Assembly (NCBI RefSeq): GCF_027912675.1
Contig: NZ_CP115757.1
Location: 2,046,001-2,110,000 of the forward strand
Direction: 5' to 3'
Source of the DNA: Paracoccus sp. SCSIO 75233
GTDB taxonomy: Bacteria; Pseudomonadota; Alphaproteobacteria; Rhodobacterales; Rhodobacteraceae
DNA length: 64,000 nt
The position numbers and the translations under genes are program-made. Position 1 is the stretch's first letter. Every line of letters starts with the position of its first letter. Below, in pieces: positions 17,553 through 27,616 of the stretch. The notes beneath the pieces are model-generated. The model was not told where the DNA came from, did no database searches, and saw only the letters and a program-made list of their open reading frames with translations.

Positions 17553-18922
17553 TCCCGCCCAAACCCGCAACGACGGAGGGCAAGGGCAGCATCCGGCGCT
17601 ATATCCGCGCCTTCCGGCAAGACCTGTTATCGGCGCTGCCGGGCAAGCTGTACCGGGCGTGGATGGCGGAGTATCGCAGCGGCCCGATCCATAGTTTCTT
17701 CTGCAACGACCCGGAACTCGTCTCGCTGGTGCTGCGCGAGCGGCCCGATGATTTCCCGAAATCGAACCGGCTGCGCGAGGGGCTGGCGCCGCTTCTGGGC
17801 CGTTCGGTCTTTGTCACCAACGGCGAGGAATGGCAGCATCAGCGGCGAATCATCGACCCGGCTTTCGAGGGCGGGCGGCTGCGCGAGATATTTCCGCAGA
17901 TCTGGGATGCCGGTCAGGCGAGTGTCGCGCGATTGCCCGAGGCGGGGGAGATCGACATCGAGCCGGTGACATCGCATGTGACCGCCGACGTGATTTTCCG
18001 CACGCTGTTTTCGATCCCGATCGAGGATGAGGTGGCGGCGGAGGTTTTTTCCGCTTTCCGTGCCCATCAGGACGCACAGCCGATCGTCAATATGGCCGCG
18101 CTGATCCCCCTGCCGGGATGGATGCCGCGCCCGCATTCGCGGCGCACGAAGGCCACGGCGCGTCATATTCGCGGGCTGATCGAGACCTTGGTGGCCGCGC
18201 GCGCCCGTGCCATTGCCGATGGCACCGCGCCCGACGATCTGGCGACGAAGATCATGACCACCCCCGACCCGGAGACGGGCGAGTGTTTCAGCCCGCCGGA
18301 AATGGTCGATCAGGTGGCGATCTTCTTTCTGGCCGGGCATGAGACCAGTGCGTCCTCGCTCGCCTGGGCGCTGTGGCTGCTGGCGGCCAATCCCGACTGG
18401 CAGGAGCGCGTGGCGGCCGAGGCTCAGGCGGAGATTGACCCGGAAGTGCCATATTTCTCAGCGATTTCGCGGCTGAAGCTCAGCCGGGATGTGTATCGCG
18501 AGGCGCTTCGGCTTTACCCGCCGGTGCCAATGATGGTGCGCGAGGCGACCTGCCCGGAGCGGTTCCGCGACCGTGACGTGCCAAAAGGGGCGCAGATCGT
18601 GCTGTCCCCGTGGCATCTGCACCGTCACGCGCGGCTCTGGGACGATCCTGACGGCTTTGACCCGGCGCGATGGCAGACGCAGAACGGCAAGGAGTGCCTG
18701 CGGCAGGCCTATATCCCGTTCTCCGCCGGATCGCGGGTCTGCCCCGGTGCGGGATTCGCGATGATCGAAGGGCCGTTGATCCTGTCGATGATCCTGCGCG
18801 AATACCGGCTGGAGCCGACCGGGACGCCGCCGGTTCCCGTTGCCCGGCTGACGGTGCGCGGGCGGGACGGGATCAGGATCAGGCTTTCACCTCGCGCGAA
18901 GGCTGGTAGCGGCCATCGGTGA
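17549..18922 (+). CDS. Cytochrome P450
   Basis: A 457-residue heme monooxygenase. The I-helix oxygen-binding motif is AGHETS (residues 262-267), the K-helix ExxR is EALR (E318, R321), and the heme thiolate is Cys398 in [12 protein letters not shown]. The sequence style ([32 protein letters not shown]) recalls the CYP4/CYP102-like group that oxidises fatty acids, but the substrate is not known. The start is GTG 17549, overlapping the hydrolase stop. No ferredoxin or reductase gene lies nearby. Its last 44 bp overlap the 3' end of convergent pyrH. Confidence 0.93.
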   Translation: MIPPKPATTEGKGSIRRYIRAFRQDLLSALPGKLYRAWMAEYRSGPIHSFFCNDPELVSLVLRERPDDFPKSNRLREGLAPLLGRSVFVTNGEEWQHQRRIIDPAFEGGRLREIFPQIWDAGQASVARLPEAGEIDIEPVTSHVTADVIFRTLFSIPIEDEVAAEVFSAFRAHQDAQPIVNMAALIPLPGWMPRPHSRRTKATARHIRGLIETLVAARARAIADGTAPDDLATKIMTTPDPETGECFSPPEMVDQVAIFFLAGHETSASSLAWALWLLAANPDWQERVAAEAQAEIDPEVPYFSAISRLKLSRDVYREALRLYPPVPMMVREATCPERFRDRDVPKGAQIVLSPWHLHRHARLWDDPDGFDPARWQTQNGKECLRQAYIPFSAGSRVCPGAGFAMIEGPLILSMILREYRLEPTGTPPVPVARLTVRGRDGIRIRLSPRAKAGSGHR

Positions 18923-19646
18923 CGCGGGTATAGGTGCCCTCGCCCGCCAGAATGCCGCGGAACCCGCCCGGTTCGTCCAGCGAGAACACGATGATCGGCA
19001 GCTTGTTGTCCCGCGCCAGCGCGATTGCGGAGGCATCCATCACGCCGAGATTTTTCTGCAGCGCCTCGTCATAGGTGACTTCTTCATAGCGCTTGGCGTC
19101 GTCGAATTTCTTCGGGTCCTTGTCATAGATCCCGTCGACCTTGGTGCCCTTGAAGATCGCCTCGCAGTTCATTTCGGAGGCGCGGAGCGTCGCTGCGGTA
19201 TCGGTGGTGAAATACGGATTGCCGGTGCCGGCGGCGAAGATGATGACCCGTTTCTTTTCCAGATGGCGCACGGCGCGGCGGCGAATATAGGGTTCTGCAA
19301 CCTCATCCATGCGGATGGCGGTGATGACGCGGGTGTGGATGCCCTTTGCCTCAAGCGCGGATTGCATGGCGAGCGCGTTCATGACCGTCGCCAGCATGCC
19401 CATGTAATCCGCCGTCGTCCGCTCCATCCCCTGTGCGCTGCCTTGCAGGCCACGGAAGATATTGCCGCCGCCGATGACCATGCAGACCTCGACCCCCATT
19501 TCGTGAACCGATTCGACTTCATCGGCGATCCGGGCGATTGTGGGCGGATGCAGACCGAAGCCCTGATCGCCCATAAGCGCCTCGCCAGAGATCTTCAGCA
19601 TGACGCGATCATAGCTGGTCGGGGTTTTGGTTTCGGTTTCGCTCAT
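18879..19646 (-). CDS. pyrH: Uridylate kinase
   Basis: PyrH phosphorylates UMP to UDP, an essential step for UTP and CTP. The 255 residues show the amino-acid-kinase fold: [30 protein letters not shown], the nucleotide loop [15 protein letters not shown], and [14 protein letters not shown]. The frame is open 15 codons upstream, but ATG 19646 gives [21 protein letters not shown] with a plausible purine-rich site. The usual downstream frr is not present; here pyrH runs convergently into the P450 gene with a 44-bp 3' overlap. Confidence 0.96.
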   Translation of the reverse strand: MSETETKTPTSYDRVMLKISGEALMGDQGFGLHPPTIARIADEVESVHEMGVEVCMVIGGGNIFRGLQGSAQGMERTTADYMGMLATVMNALAMQSALEAKGIHTRVITAIRMDEVAEPYIRRRAVRHLEKKRVIIFAAGTGNPYFTTDTAATLRASEMNCEAIFKGTKVDGIYDKDPKKFDDAKRYEEVTYDEALQKNLGVMDASAIALARDNKLPIIVFSLDEPGGFRGILAGEGTYTRVTDGRYQPSREVKA

Positions 19647-19726
19647 CGGCCTGCCCTTCCAGCGGTTCAACTGCGGCGCAAAATGTCGCAAAAGGGGATC
19701 GGATTCAACCGGTCGAAAGGGTCAGC

Positions 19727-20620
19727 ATGGGGCTGAAGAAGGCAGATTTTCTGGATCGGATCGACCCGGCGCGCCATGTCGTGATCGCCGGACCGACGGC
19801 TGCGGGGAAATCGGCACTGGCGCTCGCCATCGCAGAGGAGCAGGGCGGCACGGTGGTCAACGCCGATGCGCTGCAGATCTGGTCCTGCTGGCGGGTGCTG
19901 ACGGCGCGGCCCGATGCCGCGGACGAGGTGGCGGCACCGCATGTGCTGTATGGTCACGTCGAACCGGGCCGGGCCTATTCGGTCGGGGACTGGCTGAACG
20001 AGGTGGCGGCACTTGAGGGGCGTCTGATTATCGCAGGCGGCACCGGGCTGTATCTGACCGCGCTGACTGAGGGGCTGGCCTATATCCCGCCCGTGCCGCC
20101 AGAAATCCGCAGCCGTGGTGACGACTGGCTGGCCGATGGCGGGCTGCACGATATGGTCGCGGCTCTGGACGCACAGACCCGCGCGAAAATCGACACCAAC
20201 AACCCCGCCCGCGTCCAGCGTGCCTGGGAGGTGCTGGAGGCGACCGGGCGCGGCATTGCCGACTGGCAGAAAGACACGCCCCCGCCACTGATGCCGTCCG
20301 ATCAGGTGCAGCCCTTGGTGCTGACCTCGGACCGCGACTGGCTGTCGACACGGATTGAGCAGCGGTTTCACCAGATGTGGAAACAGGGCGCGGTCGAGGA
20401 GGTCGAGGCGATGCTGCCGCAGTGGAACGAGCGTGCACAATGGACCCGCGCCATCGGCGCGCCGGAGATCGCGGCCTATCTTCGCGGCGATATCGACGAA
20501 GCCACGGCGAAGGACCGGGCCGTCATCGCGACACGGCAATATGCGAAATCGCAGCGGATCTGGTTCCGCAGCAAGATGAAGCAATGGGAGGCGTTGCGGG
20601 TCGGGCCAGTCGTCTGCTGA
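19727..20620 (+). CDS. miaA: tRNA dimethylallyltransferase
   Basis: MiaA adds a dimethylallyl group to A37 of tRNAs reading UNN codons. The 297 residues have the P-loop GPTAAGKSALAL, the substrate motif VNADALQIW, AGGTGLYLTAL and the tRNA-contact block TRQYAKSQRIWFR. The second motif reads DALQIWSCW, whereas many homologues have DSMQVY there. GAAAGG 6 nt before ATG 19727 is the binding site. It is divergent from pyrH (80 bp) and its 3' end faces rlmE. Confidence 0.95.
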   Translation: MGLKKADFLDRIDPARHVVIAGPTAAGKSALALAIAEEQGGTVVNADALQIWSCWRVLTARPDAADEVAAPHVLYGHVEPGRAYSVGDWLNEVAALEGRLIIAGGTGLYLTALTEGLAYIPPVPPEIRSRGDDWLADGGLHDMVAALDAQTRAKIDTNNPARVQRAWEVLEATGRGIADWQKDTPPPLMPSDQVQPLVLTSDRDWLSTRIEQRFHQMWKQGAVEEVEAMLPQWNERAQWTRAIGAPEIAAYLRGDIDEATAKDRAVIATRQYAKSQRIWFRSKMKQWEALRVGPVVC

Positions 20621-20639
20621 ACGCTCGGCGACAGCCGGA

Positions 20640-21395
20640 TCAGGTATCTTCCTCCGCCCCGAAGGCCCCGCGATTGCCCTGAAATCCCATTGCGACGACG
20701 AATTTTTCGGACGAATCCGACCGGGACGCTGGCGGCTTCACATTCGCGACCTTGTCGAAATTCTGCTTGAGCATGGCCTGCAGCCCCTGCTCCGCCCCGC
20801 CGGCCAGCACCTTGGCGACGAATGTCCCGCCCGGTGACAGCACGTCGAAGGCAAGCTGCGCCGCAGCCTCCACCAGTGCCACGATGCGGATATGATCGGT
20901 GCCCTTGTGGCCCGAGGCCGAGGCGGCCATGTCGGACATCACCACGTCAGCCTCCCCCCCCAGCCATGCCTTCACCTTGTCGTCGGCACCTTCCTCCAGA
21001 AAGTCGAGCTGATGGATTTCCGCGCCGGGGATCGGATCGACCTCCTGCAAATCGACGCCGATGATACGCCCCTGCGCCTTGCCGCCCTTGTCGCCAAGCG
21101 CATTGATGCGCGGCACCGCGACCTGAAGCCAGCCGCCGGGGGCGCAGCCCAGATCGACAACCCGTGCACCGGGCACGAGGAAGCGATATTTATCGTCCAG
21201 CTCCAGAATTTTATAGGCCGCGCGCCCGCGAAACCCCTCGCGCTTTGCCCGCTGGACATAGGGATCGTTCAGCTGCCGCTCCAGCCAGAGGGTCGAGCTG
21301 AGCTTGCGCCCGCGCGCAGATTTCACCCGTACCCGCAGATCGCGCTGCCCCCGGCCAGAGGATTTGCGCACCCGGTCGCCCGGTTTCTTCGCCAT
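20640..21395 (-). CDS. rlmE: 23S rRNA (uridine-2552-2'-O)-methyltransferase RlmE (FtsJ/RrmJ)
   Basis: RlmE methylates the ribose of U2552 in the peptidyl-transferase A-loop, a late 50S assembly step. The 251 residues have a basic N-terminus, then [13 protein letters not shown] (catalytic Lys) and the SAM motif [31 protein letters not shown] supplies the catalytic Asp, and [12 protein letters not shown] the second Lys. It is longer than E. coli RrmJ because of N- and C-terminal extensions. Its ATG shares one base with the ppx/gppA stop (TGATG). Confidence 0.94.
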   Translation of the reverse strand: MAKKPGDRVRKSSGRGQRDLRVRVKSARGRKLSSTLWLERQLNDPYVQRAKREGFRGRAAYKILELDDKYRFLVPGARVVDLGCAPGGWLQVAVPRINALGDKGGKAQGRIIGVDLQEVDPIPGAEIHQLDFLEEGADDKVKAWLGGEADVVMSDMAASASGHKGTDHIRIVALVEAAAQLAFDVLSPGGTFVAKVLAGGAEQGLQAMLKQNFDKVANVKPPASRSDSSEKFVVAMGFQGNRGAFGAEEDT

Positions 21396-22516
21396 CAGGC
21401 CACCCCGTTCAATTCGTCATCTGAAATCGCGCCATCCCGGACCATCTGGGAATAGAGCAGCCCTTCACGCAGGCCGCGATCTGCCACCGACAGCCGCCGC
21501 GTCGGCCAGATCCGCATCAATGTCTGCAAGATCGCCGCGCCGGACATGATGAGCGCGTGACGCTCCCGCCCGATGCGGGGATCGGCGCGGCGGCCCTCTG
21601 GCCCAAGGGCAAGGTAACGCTGGATCACGGCGTCAATCTGGGCGGAGGTCATGGTCAGCCCGTCCACCTTGGTCCGGTCATAGCGTTTCAGCCCCAGATG
21701 GCTGGCGGCAACCGTGGTCACCGTCCCGGATGTGCCGATGATCTGAAAGCCCCGATCCGGCGCGCCCTTCGCATAAGGGGCGAAATCGGCAAGCATTTCT
21801 TCGAAATACCAGCTCATCAGCGCGAAACGTCCGGCATCGTCGACCACATCCGCGAATTGATCGCGCAATGTCGCGACGCCAAGCGGCACGCTGATCCAGT
21901 CGACCACCCGCGCGCCCCCCGATTCCGTCGGGGTGAAACTGTCGCCCAGCTTCATGATCGCGCGTGAGCGTTCGCGCGGATCGACGCCGGACAGGTCGAT
22001 CCAGACCAGCTCCGTCGAACCGCCGCCGATATCCACCACCAGCAATTGATCCGTCCGCTGATTGACCAGCGGTGCGCAGGAGATGACGGCAAGCCGTGCC
22101 TCCTCCTCCGCGCCGATGATCTCGATCGGCAGGCCGGTGTCACGGCGAATCATGCGCATGAAATCGCGGCTGTTACGCGCACGGCGGCAGGCCTCCGTCG
22201 CGACGAGGCGCATATTGCGGACCTTGTGCGTCTCCAGCTTGCGGCGGCAAACCTGCAAGGCATGGACCGTCCGCGACATGGACGCACGCGACAGCCTTCC
22301 CGATGCCTCCAGCCCGTGACCGAGCTGAACGGGCTTCGAGAAGCTGTCTATGACCTGAAACTGACTGCCCGTAGGGCGGGCAATCAGCATCCGGCAACTA
22401 TTTGTTCCCAAATCCAACGCCGCATAAAGCGGCCCGGATTCGGACTGGCGGGTGCCTGACGGCTCAACCTTTTGTTTCGGGAACGCGTCCGCACCCGCGG
22501 GACGCCTGGGCGCCAT
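21395..22516 (-). CDS. Ppx/GppA family exopolyphosphatase / pppGpp phosphohydrolase
   Basis: This 373-residue member of the ASKHA-fold Ppx/GppA family is predicted to hydrolyse polyphosphate and/or pppGpp. Motifs are [18 protein letters not shown] (phosphate-1), [23 protein letters not shown] (phosphate-2) and [11 protein letters not shown]. It lacks the long C-terminal domain of E. coli Ppx (513 aa). ATG 22516 has GGAGG 8 nt upstream; the in-frame TTG at 22537 has no such site. It is followed by the coupled rlmE gene. A PPK2 is encoded at 43.3 kb, so polyphosphate turnover enzymes exist in this genome. Confidence 0.9.
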   Translation of the reverse strand: MAPRRPAGADAFPKQKVEPSGTRQSESGPLYAALDLGTNSCRMLIARPTGSQFQVIDSFSKPVQLGHGLEASGRLSRASMSRTVHALQVCRRKLETHKVRNMRLVATEACRRARNSRDFMRMIRRDTGLPIEIIGAEEEARLAVISCAPLVNQRTDQLLVVDIGGGSTELVWIDLSGVDPRERSRAIMKLGDSFTPTESGGARVVDWISVPLGVATLRDQFADVVDDAGRFALMSWYFEEMLADFAPYAKGAPDRGFQIIGTSGTVTTVAASHLGLKRYDRTKVDGLTMTSAQIDAVIQRYLALGPEGRRADPRIGRERHALIMSGAAILQTLMRIWPTRRLSVADRGLREGLLYSQMVRDGAISDDELNGVA

Positions 22517-22584
22517 CGTCACGCCCTCCGATATCAAGTTAATATAAAGGTAGCGGGCGAGCCGCGTCGCTTCAAGGGGTTGGT

Positions 22585-23691
22585 TCAGTCAGGTGACGCG
22601 TCATCGGGGGTGGAACGGCTTTCCGTGCCGTCATTTCCGAACAGCCCGGTCAAGGCGCGTGACATGATATTGCCGACTTTCGGCCGTGGCTGGGCGATGA
22701 AGGGAAGCGGGCGGCAGACCTCCATTGCCGCAATCCCGACACGGGCGGTCAACGCCCCGTTCACCACGCCCTCGCCAAAGCGGCGGGAGAGTTTCGCCAG
22801 CAGCCCGCCCCCGGCCAGCGTGTGGACCAGATCGTCGCCCGCTGCGACCGCTCCGGTCGCGACCAGATGCGTCATCACCGTCCGCGCCAGCCGCCAGCCG
22901 CCGACCGCACCGGCGCGCCCGCCATAGATCTCCGCCATGCGCCGGATCATCCGCAGATTGGCCATCAGCGCCGTCGCCACATCCGCGAAAGCCAGAGGGA
23001 TCAGCGCGGTCGCGGCAGCGACGGTCCTCGACGCGGCCTCGATCTCGCGCCGCGCCTCCTGATCCAGCCGCGCCAGAAGCTGCGCCTCGGCGAGCGTCAG
23101 CAGGGTTTCGGCGTCAAGCGCATCCGGCCCGCGCTCGGCCAGCCTGGTCCGGCCCCATTTCGCCTCCGGCCGTTCGGCATAGATCCGGTCCAGTCGTTGA
23201 ACGACGCTGCGCGCCGCGGTCAGATCCGCCTCCGCCATCGCCTTGCCGGCATCACGGTTGATCTGGTCGATCTGGGCGAAGCGGCCCCAGGCGCGATATT
23301 CGCGCCATGCCATACCCAGCACGGCGAGCGTGAACAGCGCGAACAGCCCGACGCCGATCCAGCCCAGCACCGGCCAGCGATCCATCAGCCGCGCGATATA
23401 GTTCAGCGCGGCGACCGACAGCAGGAAGGTGAAAAGCGCCACGGCGGAGTTGAAGAAAAACCGGGTCAGGCGCGAGGGACCACGACCTGCGAGCCGCGCC
23501 ACCATCGCCATCGTACCGGGATCAGGCAGCGGCGGAAGATCATCCTCGATTGGCGGGGCGTCGGCGGGGTTAAGGCCCGCCTGATGCGCCTCGTCGCGGG
23601 GCGCATGACGCGGGGCGGCGTCACGCTCGGGCGGCGTGGGGTCGTCATCCAGTTCTATGAGCACGGGGCCTTGGCGGCGGTTTTCGGTCAC
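22585..23691 (-). CDS. ycjF: YcjF/TIGR01620-type membrane protein (DUF697)
   Basis: This 368-residue protein has a Pro/Asp-rich N-terminal tail. Two transmembrane segments lie at about 82-102 (FFFNSAVALFTFLLSVAAL) and 112-130 (GWIGVGLFALFTLAVLGMA). A long helical DUF697-like domain (about 210-345) includes RTVAAATALIPLAFADVATALMAN. The start is GTG at 23691, overlapping the ycjX stop by 4 nt. In proteobacteria ycjX and ycjF sit together, often in stress or phage-shock contexts. No pspABC genes are present here. Confidence 0.87.
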   Translation of the reverse strand: MTENRRQGPVLIELDDDPTPPERDAAPRHAPRDEAHQAGLNPADAPPIEDDLPPLPDPGTMAMVARLAGRGPSRLTRFFFNSAVALFTFLLSVAALNYIARLMDRWPVLGWIGVGLFALFTLAVLGMAWREYRAWGRFAQIDQINRDAGKAMAEADLTAARSVVQRLDRIYAERPEAKWGRTRLAERGPDALDAETLLTLAEAQLLARLDQEARREIEAASRTVAAATALIPLAFADVATALMANLRMIRRMAEIYGGRAGAVGGWRLARTVMTHLVATGAVAAGDDLVHTLAGGGLLAKLSRRFGEGVVNGALTARVGIAAMEVCRPLPFIAQPRPKVGNIMSRALTGLFGNDGTESRSTPDDASPD

Positions 23692-25067
23692 AGGCGGTCT
23701 CCGATCAGGAATTCCGCCGCGCGGTCAAGGCGGATATGGGGCGGACCGTCGCCGGGTCGCGCGGTATCGGCGGCGGGTCGGAAATTCATGATCGCATAAT
23801 CCCCGTCGAGCCATTCTGCCTGACCCTGCCGCGCCGGAACCAGCAGTGCTGCGGGATCGGAGGGCAGATCGCCGGGATAGAACGCCGCCCGCCTGCCATC
23901 CATCAGCGTGCCGCGCACAGCGGGCAGTTCATCGCCATTCTGCCGGATCACGTCCTCAGTCGTGGCGCGCAGCGCGGCAATCGCCATCGCCTCCGTCCGG
24001 GCACCGGCGAAATCGGCCCGGTCACGCGCCTCGCGCAGCAGGGCCGTCACGATATTCGTCAGCCGCTGATGCTGGCTGTGATGAAGGTGATCGGCCTTGG
24101 TCGCGGCAAAAAGAATACGATCCACCCGCCGCAGCCCGAGAAGCTGGCTCAGCCAGCCGGTGCGGCCCGGATTGAAGGCCGACAGAATATCCGCCATCGC
24201 CCGCCGCAGATCCTCTAGCGCCTGCGGACCGGCATGGATCGCGCCAAGCACATCGGCCAGCACCACCTGCCGGTCGATGCGGGAGAAGTGGTTGCGGAAA
24301 AACGGTTTCACGATCCGCGATTTATAGGCGTCATAGCGCCGCGTGAACTCCCGGCGCAGCGGCGTCTTGCCTTCCGTCAGCGGCAGCGGGGCGAAGGTCA
24401 GCGCGGGCGAGCCCTCCATCTCGCCGGGCAGCAGGAACCGCCCCGGCGTGCAGTCGGAAAACCCGGCCTCCCGCGCCTCGTTCAGATGGGCGGTATAGGC
24501 GGCGGCGAGCCGCTGCGCGGTCTGTTCGTCGAACCGGGCCGACAGATCGGTTTCAGCGAGCGTCTCCAGATAGCCATCCGCACCGGGGCGGCCCTGCATG
24601 CGGGTCAGAACCTCCTCCGACCACTGGTCATAGCTGCGCTCCATCAGGCGCAGATCGAGCAGCCATTCGCCGGGATAATCGACAATGTCCAGATGGATCG
24701 TCTGCGGGCCGCGAAACCCGCCGAACATGCCGCCGGGCTGCACCCTGAGCGACAGGCGAAGCTGAGAGATATGGCGGGTGCCTTCGGGCCAGTGCGGGTC
24801 CGGACCGGTCAATGCCGCCAGATGCCGTTCATACTCGAAACGCGGCACGGTGTCGTCGGGCTGGGGTTGCAGCCACGCCGCCTTGATCGAGCCATCCGCC
24901 GCCGCGCGCAGCGCCGTCATCCGCCCGCGATCCATCAAATTGGCCACGAGCGAGGTGATGAACACGGTCTTGCCGGCCCGGCTCAACCCGGTCACGCCGA
25001 GCCTTATCACCGGATCGCCCATCCCAATCCCGCGCATCAAACCATCGGTAAAATCGGATATGCCCAT
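23688..25067 (-). CDS. ycjX: YcjX family GTPase-like protein (DUF463)
   Basis: This 459-residue P-loop protein has Walker A GLSRAGKTVFITSLVANL at about residues 28-45. The DUF463 blocks LDIVDYPGEWLLDLRLM (a G3-like DxxG equivalent) and ILFAATKADHLHHSQH (a TKAD guanine-recognition-like motif) follow. It is annotated elsewhere as a predicted ATPase or GTPase; its cellular job is unsettled. It is first in a two-gene unit with ycjF. Its ATG 25067 is divergent from hrpB, with about 124 bp between. Confidence 0.9.
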   Translation of the reverse strand: MGISDFTDGLMRGIGMGDPVIRLGVTGLSRAGKTVFITSLVANLMDRGRMTALRAAADGSIKAAWLQPQPDDTVPRFEYERHLAALTGPDPHWPEGTRHISQLRLSLRVQPGGMFGGFRGPQTIHLDIVDYPGEWLLDLRLMERSYDQWSEEVLTRMQGRPGADGYLETLAETDLSARFDEQTAQRLAAAYTAHLNEAREAGFSDCTPGRFLLPGEMEGSPALTFAPLPLTEGKTPLRREFTRRYDAYKSRIVKPFFRNHFSRIDRQVVLADVLGAIHAGPQALEDLRRAMADILSAFNPGRTGWLSQLLGLRRVDRILFAATKADHLHHSQHQRLTNIVTALLREARDRADFAGARTEAMAIAALRATTEDVIRQNGDELPAVRGTLMDGRRAAFYPGDLPSDPAALLVPARQGQAEWLDGDYAIMNFRPAADTARPGDGPPHIRLDRAAEFLIGDRL

Positions 25068-25191
25068 ATGCCTGCCATGTTATGTCCGGGTTAACTTGCT
25101 GACCCGGCGCAGGGTTTCATATCGGCTACAGATGGCCCTGGTTCAAGGATTTCCGCTGGCGGGCGGTTCTGGCGCAGGCGATAAAGCGGGC

Positions 25192-27594
25192 ATGACGGAA
25201 CGCCTTCCTATCGACGACGCCCTACCTGCACTGAAAGACGCGCTGCGTGCCCATGGCCGCGCGGTGCTGATCGCGCCACCCGGTGCGGGCAAAACGACGC
25301 GGGTGCCGCTGGCGCTGATGGATCAGATCGCCGGGCGGATCATCATGCTGGAGCCGCGCCGTCTGGCCGCACGCGCCGCGGCAGAGCGTCTGGCCGCCGG
25401 GCTTGGTCAGAAGGTCGGCAGCGATGTCGGGTTCCGCATCCGGGGGGAGGCCGTATCAGGGGCGCGGATCGAGGTGGTCACCGAGGGGATACTGACCCGA
25501 ATGCTGCAATCGGACCCCGCGCTTGAGGGGATCGGCTGCGTGATCTTCGACGAGTTCCACGAGCGCAGCCTGAATGCCGATCTGGGGCTGGCGTTGACAT
25601 GGGAATCGCGGGGCGCGCTGCGCGACGATCTGGCCATCGTCGTCATGTCGGCCACGCTGGATGCGGGTCCGGTGGCGGCGCTTCTGAATGATGCGCCTGT
25701 GATCGAAAGCATGGGCCGCGCCTTTCCCGTCGAGACCCGCTATCTCGCCCGCCCACTGCCCGGTCAGACCCGCTTCGATCTGGAGGCCGCGAAGCTGATC
25801 GCGCAGGCGGAGGCGGACACTCGCGACGATCCCGGCGGCACGATCCTTGCCTTTCTGCCGGGCGAAGGCGAGATCCGGCGGGTCTCTGCCAGCCTGTCCG
25901 ATCTGCCGGTCGAGATCGCGCCGCTTTACGGGGCAATGGATTTCAAAGCGCAGCGGGCAGCACTCGCCCCGCCCGGCGCGACGCGGCGGATCGTGCTGGC
26001 GACGGCGATTGCGGAAACCTCGCTGACCATTCCCGGCGTCAAGGTGGTGGTCGATTGCGGACGCGCGCGACGGGCAAGGTTCGATCCGGGCTCAGGCATG
26101 TCGCGGCTGGTGACGGAGAAGGTCTCGCGCGCCGAGGCCGAGCAGCGGCGGGGTCGCGCAGGCCGTGTCTCTGCCGGGATCTGCTACCGGATGTGGGCAC
26201 GGGCCGAGGAAGGCGCGCTGCCGGAATTTGCGCCGCCGGAGATCATGGTGGCCGATCTGACCGGGCTGGCGCTTGAACTGGCGAATTGGGGCAGTGACGG
26301 CGGCGATCTGGCCTTTCTGACCCCGCCACCGGAGGCCGCGATGGCGGAGGCGCGGGCCTTGCTGCGTGATCTGGGCGCGCTGGATGGCGAGAACCGTATC
26401 ACGCCGCATGGCCGTGAACTGGCCGCCCTGCCGGTTCATCCGCGCATTGCGCATATGCTGGCGGTCGCGGGCCGTCAGGCGGCGGATCTGGCCGCGCTGA
26501 TCGAGGATCGCGATCCGCTGCGCGGCGCGGGCGCGGATCTGACCCGGCGGTTGCGGGCGATGCGGGAACCGGCGCGGCATGGTCCTGCGCGCAGCGCTCT
26601 GGAACGGTTGAAGCAGGAGGCGAAGCGGCTGCGGCGGATGACCTCTGACGTTTCCGCAATGGCGCCCGGCGCGATGGCCGCGCTTGCCTATCCCGACCGG
26701 ATCGGGCTGCGGCGTCCGGGCGATCAGCCGCGCTATCTGCTGTCCGGCGGGCGCGGCGCGGTTCTGCCCGATGGTGACGAGATGGGGGCCGAGCGGTTGA
26801 TCGTCGTCACCGATCTGGATGGCGAGGGCCGTGAATCGCGCATCCGGCTGGCCCTGCCCGTCTCCGAAGCCGATCTGCGCGCGCTTTTCGCGGATCGGAT
26901 CATGACGGTTGCGGCGATTGAATGGTCCGCGCGCGAAGGCCGCATCCTGACGCGGGAGCGTGAGAAGCTGGGCGCGCTGACACTGGCGGAGCGGCCGCTT
27001 GAAGAGCCCGATGAGGAAGCGACGGCGCTTGCGGCCTGGGACGGGGTTCGGGCCGAAGGGCTTTATTGGACCAAGAAAGCAGGGCGGCTGCGGGCGCGGA
27101 TCAGGCTGATGCCGGACGGGCCGGATGTCTCTGACGAGGCGTTGCTGGCGGATGGCGACTGGCTGATGCCGTTTCTGGGCAAGGTTCGGAACCGGGGCGA
27201 CATCAGGGCGCTCGACCTGACGCAGCCGCTGATGAACCTGCTTGGGTGGGAGGGGCAGCAGACGCTGAACCGGCTCGCCCCCGCCAGCTTCACCACTCCG
27301 CTGGGCCGACAGGTGCCGATTGATTACGACGCCGAGACGCCATCCATCGAACTGCGCCTGCAAGAGCTGTTCGGCGTTACCGCCCATCCCTCGGTCGGCC
27401 AGCAACCGCTGCGCATCACCCTGTTGTCGCCGGGGCAAAAGCCGATTGCCGTGACCACCGATCTGCCGGGTTTCTGGTCCGGGTCTTACGGGGAGGTGCG
27501 CAAGGAGATGCGCGGACGATACCCGAAACACCCTTGGCCGGAAGACCCGACCGAGGCCGATCCGACGCTGCGCGCGAAGCCGCGGGGGAAATAA
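25192..27594 (+). CDS. hrpB: ATP-dependent helicase HrpB
   Basis: An 800-residue DEAH-family helicase of bacterial HrpB type, close to the E. coli length. Walker A is APPGAGKTTR (28-37), motif II is DEFH (120-123) and motif III is SATL. The C-terminal helicase half has RRGRAGRVSAGICYRMW. An HA2-like domain and the HrpB-specific C-terminal domain (PFLGKVRNRGDIRALDLTQ) follow. The frame is open back to 24778, but the extension is antisense to ycjX; ATG 25192 gives MTERLPIDDALPALKDALRA. The substrate of HrpB in bacteria is not known. Confidence 0.94.
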   Translation: MTERLPIDDALPALKDALRAHGRAVLIAPPGAGKTTRVPLALMDQIAGRIIMLEPRRLAARAAAERLAAGLGQKVGSDVGFRIRGEAVSGARIEVVTEGILTRMLQSDPALEGIGCVIFDEFHERSLNADLGLALTWESRGALRDDLAIVVMSATLDAGPVAALLNDAPVIESMGRAFPVETRYLARPLPGQTRFDLEAAKLIAQAEADTRDDPGGTILAFLPGEGEIRRVSASLSDLPVEIAPLYGAMDFKAQRAALAPPGATRRIVLATAIAETSLTIPGVKVVVDCGRARRARFDPGSGMSRLVTEKVSRAEAEQRRGRAGRVSAGICYRMWARAEEGALPEFAPPEIMVADLTGLALELANWGSDGGDLAFLTPPPEAAMAEARALLRDLGALDGENRITPHGRELAALPVHPRIAHMLAVAGRQAADLAALIEDRDPLRGAGADLTRRLRAMREPARHGPARSALERLKQEAKRLRRMTSDVSAMAPGAMAALAYPDRIGLRRPGDQPRYLLSGGRGAVLPDGDEMGAERLIVVTDLDGEGRESRIRLALPVSEADLRALFADRIMTVAAIEWSAREGRILTREREKLGALTLAERPLEEPDEEATALAAWDGVRAEGLYWTKKAGRLRARIRLMPDGPDVSDEALLADGDWLMPFLGKVRNRGDIRALDLTQPLMNLLGWEGQQTLNRLAPASFTTPLGRQVPIDYDAETPSIELRLQELFGVTAHPSVGQQPLRITLLSPGQKPIAVTTDLPGFWSGSYGEVRKEMRGRYPKHPWPEDPTEADPTLRAKPRGK

Positions 27595-27616
27595 CCCAAA
27601 GCGGGGGCAATCCGCG

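Noticed and set aside
24778..25191. A 138-codon N-terminal extension of hrpB
   Set aside because: It is antisense to ycjX coding sequence, and the HrpB family start is at ATG 25192.
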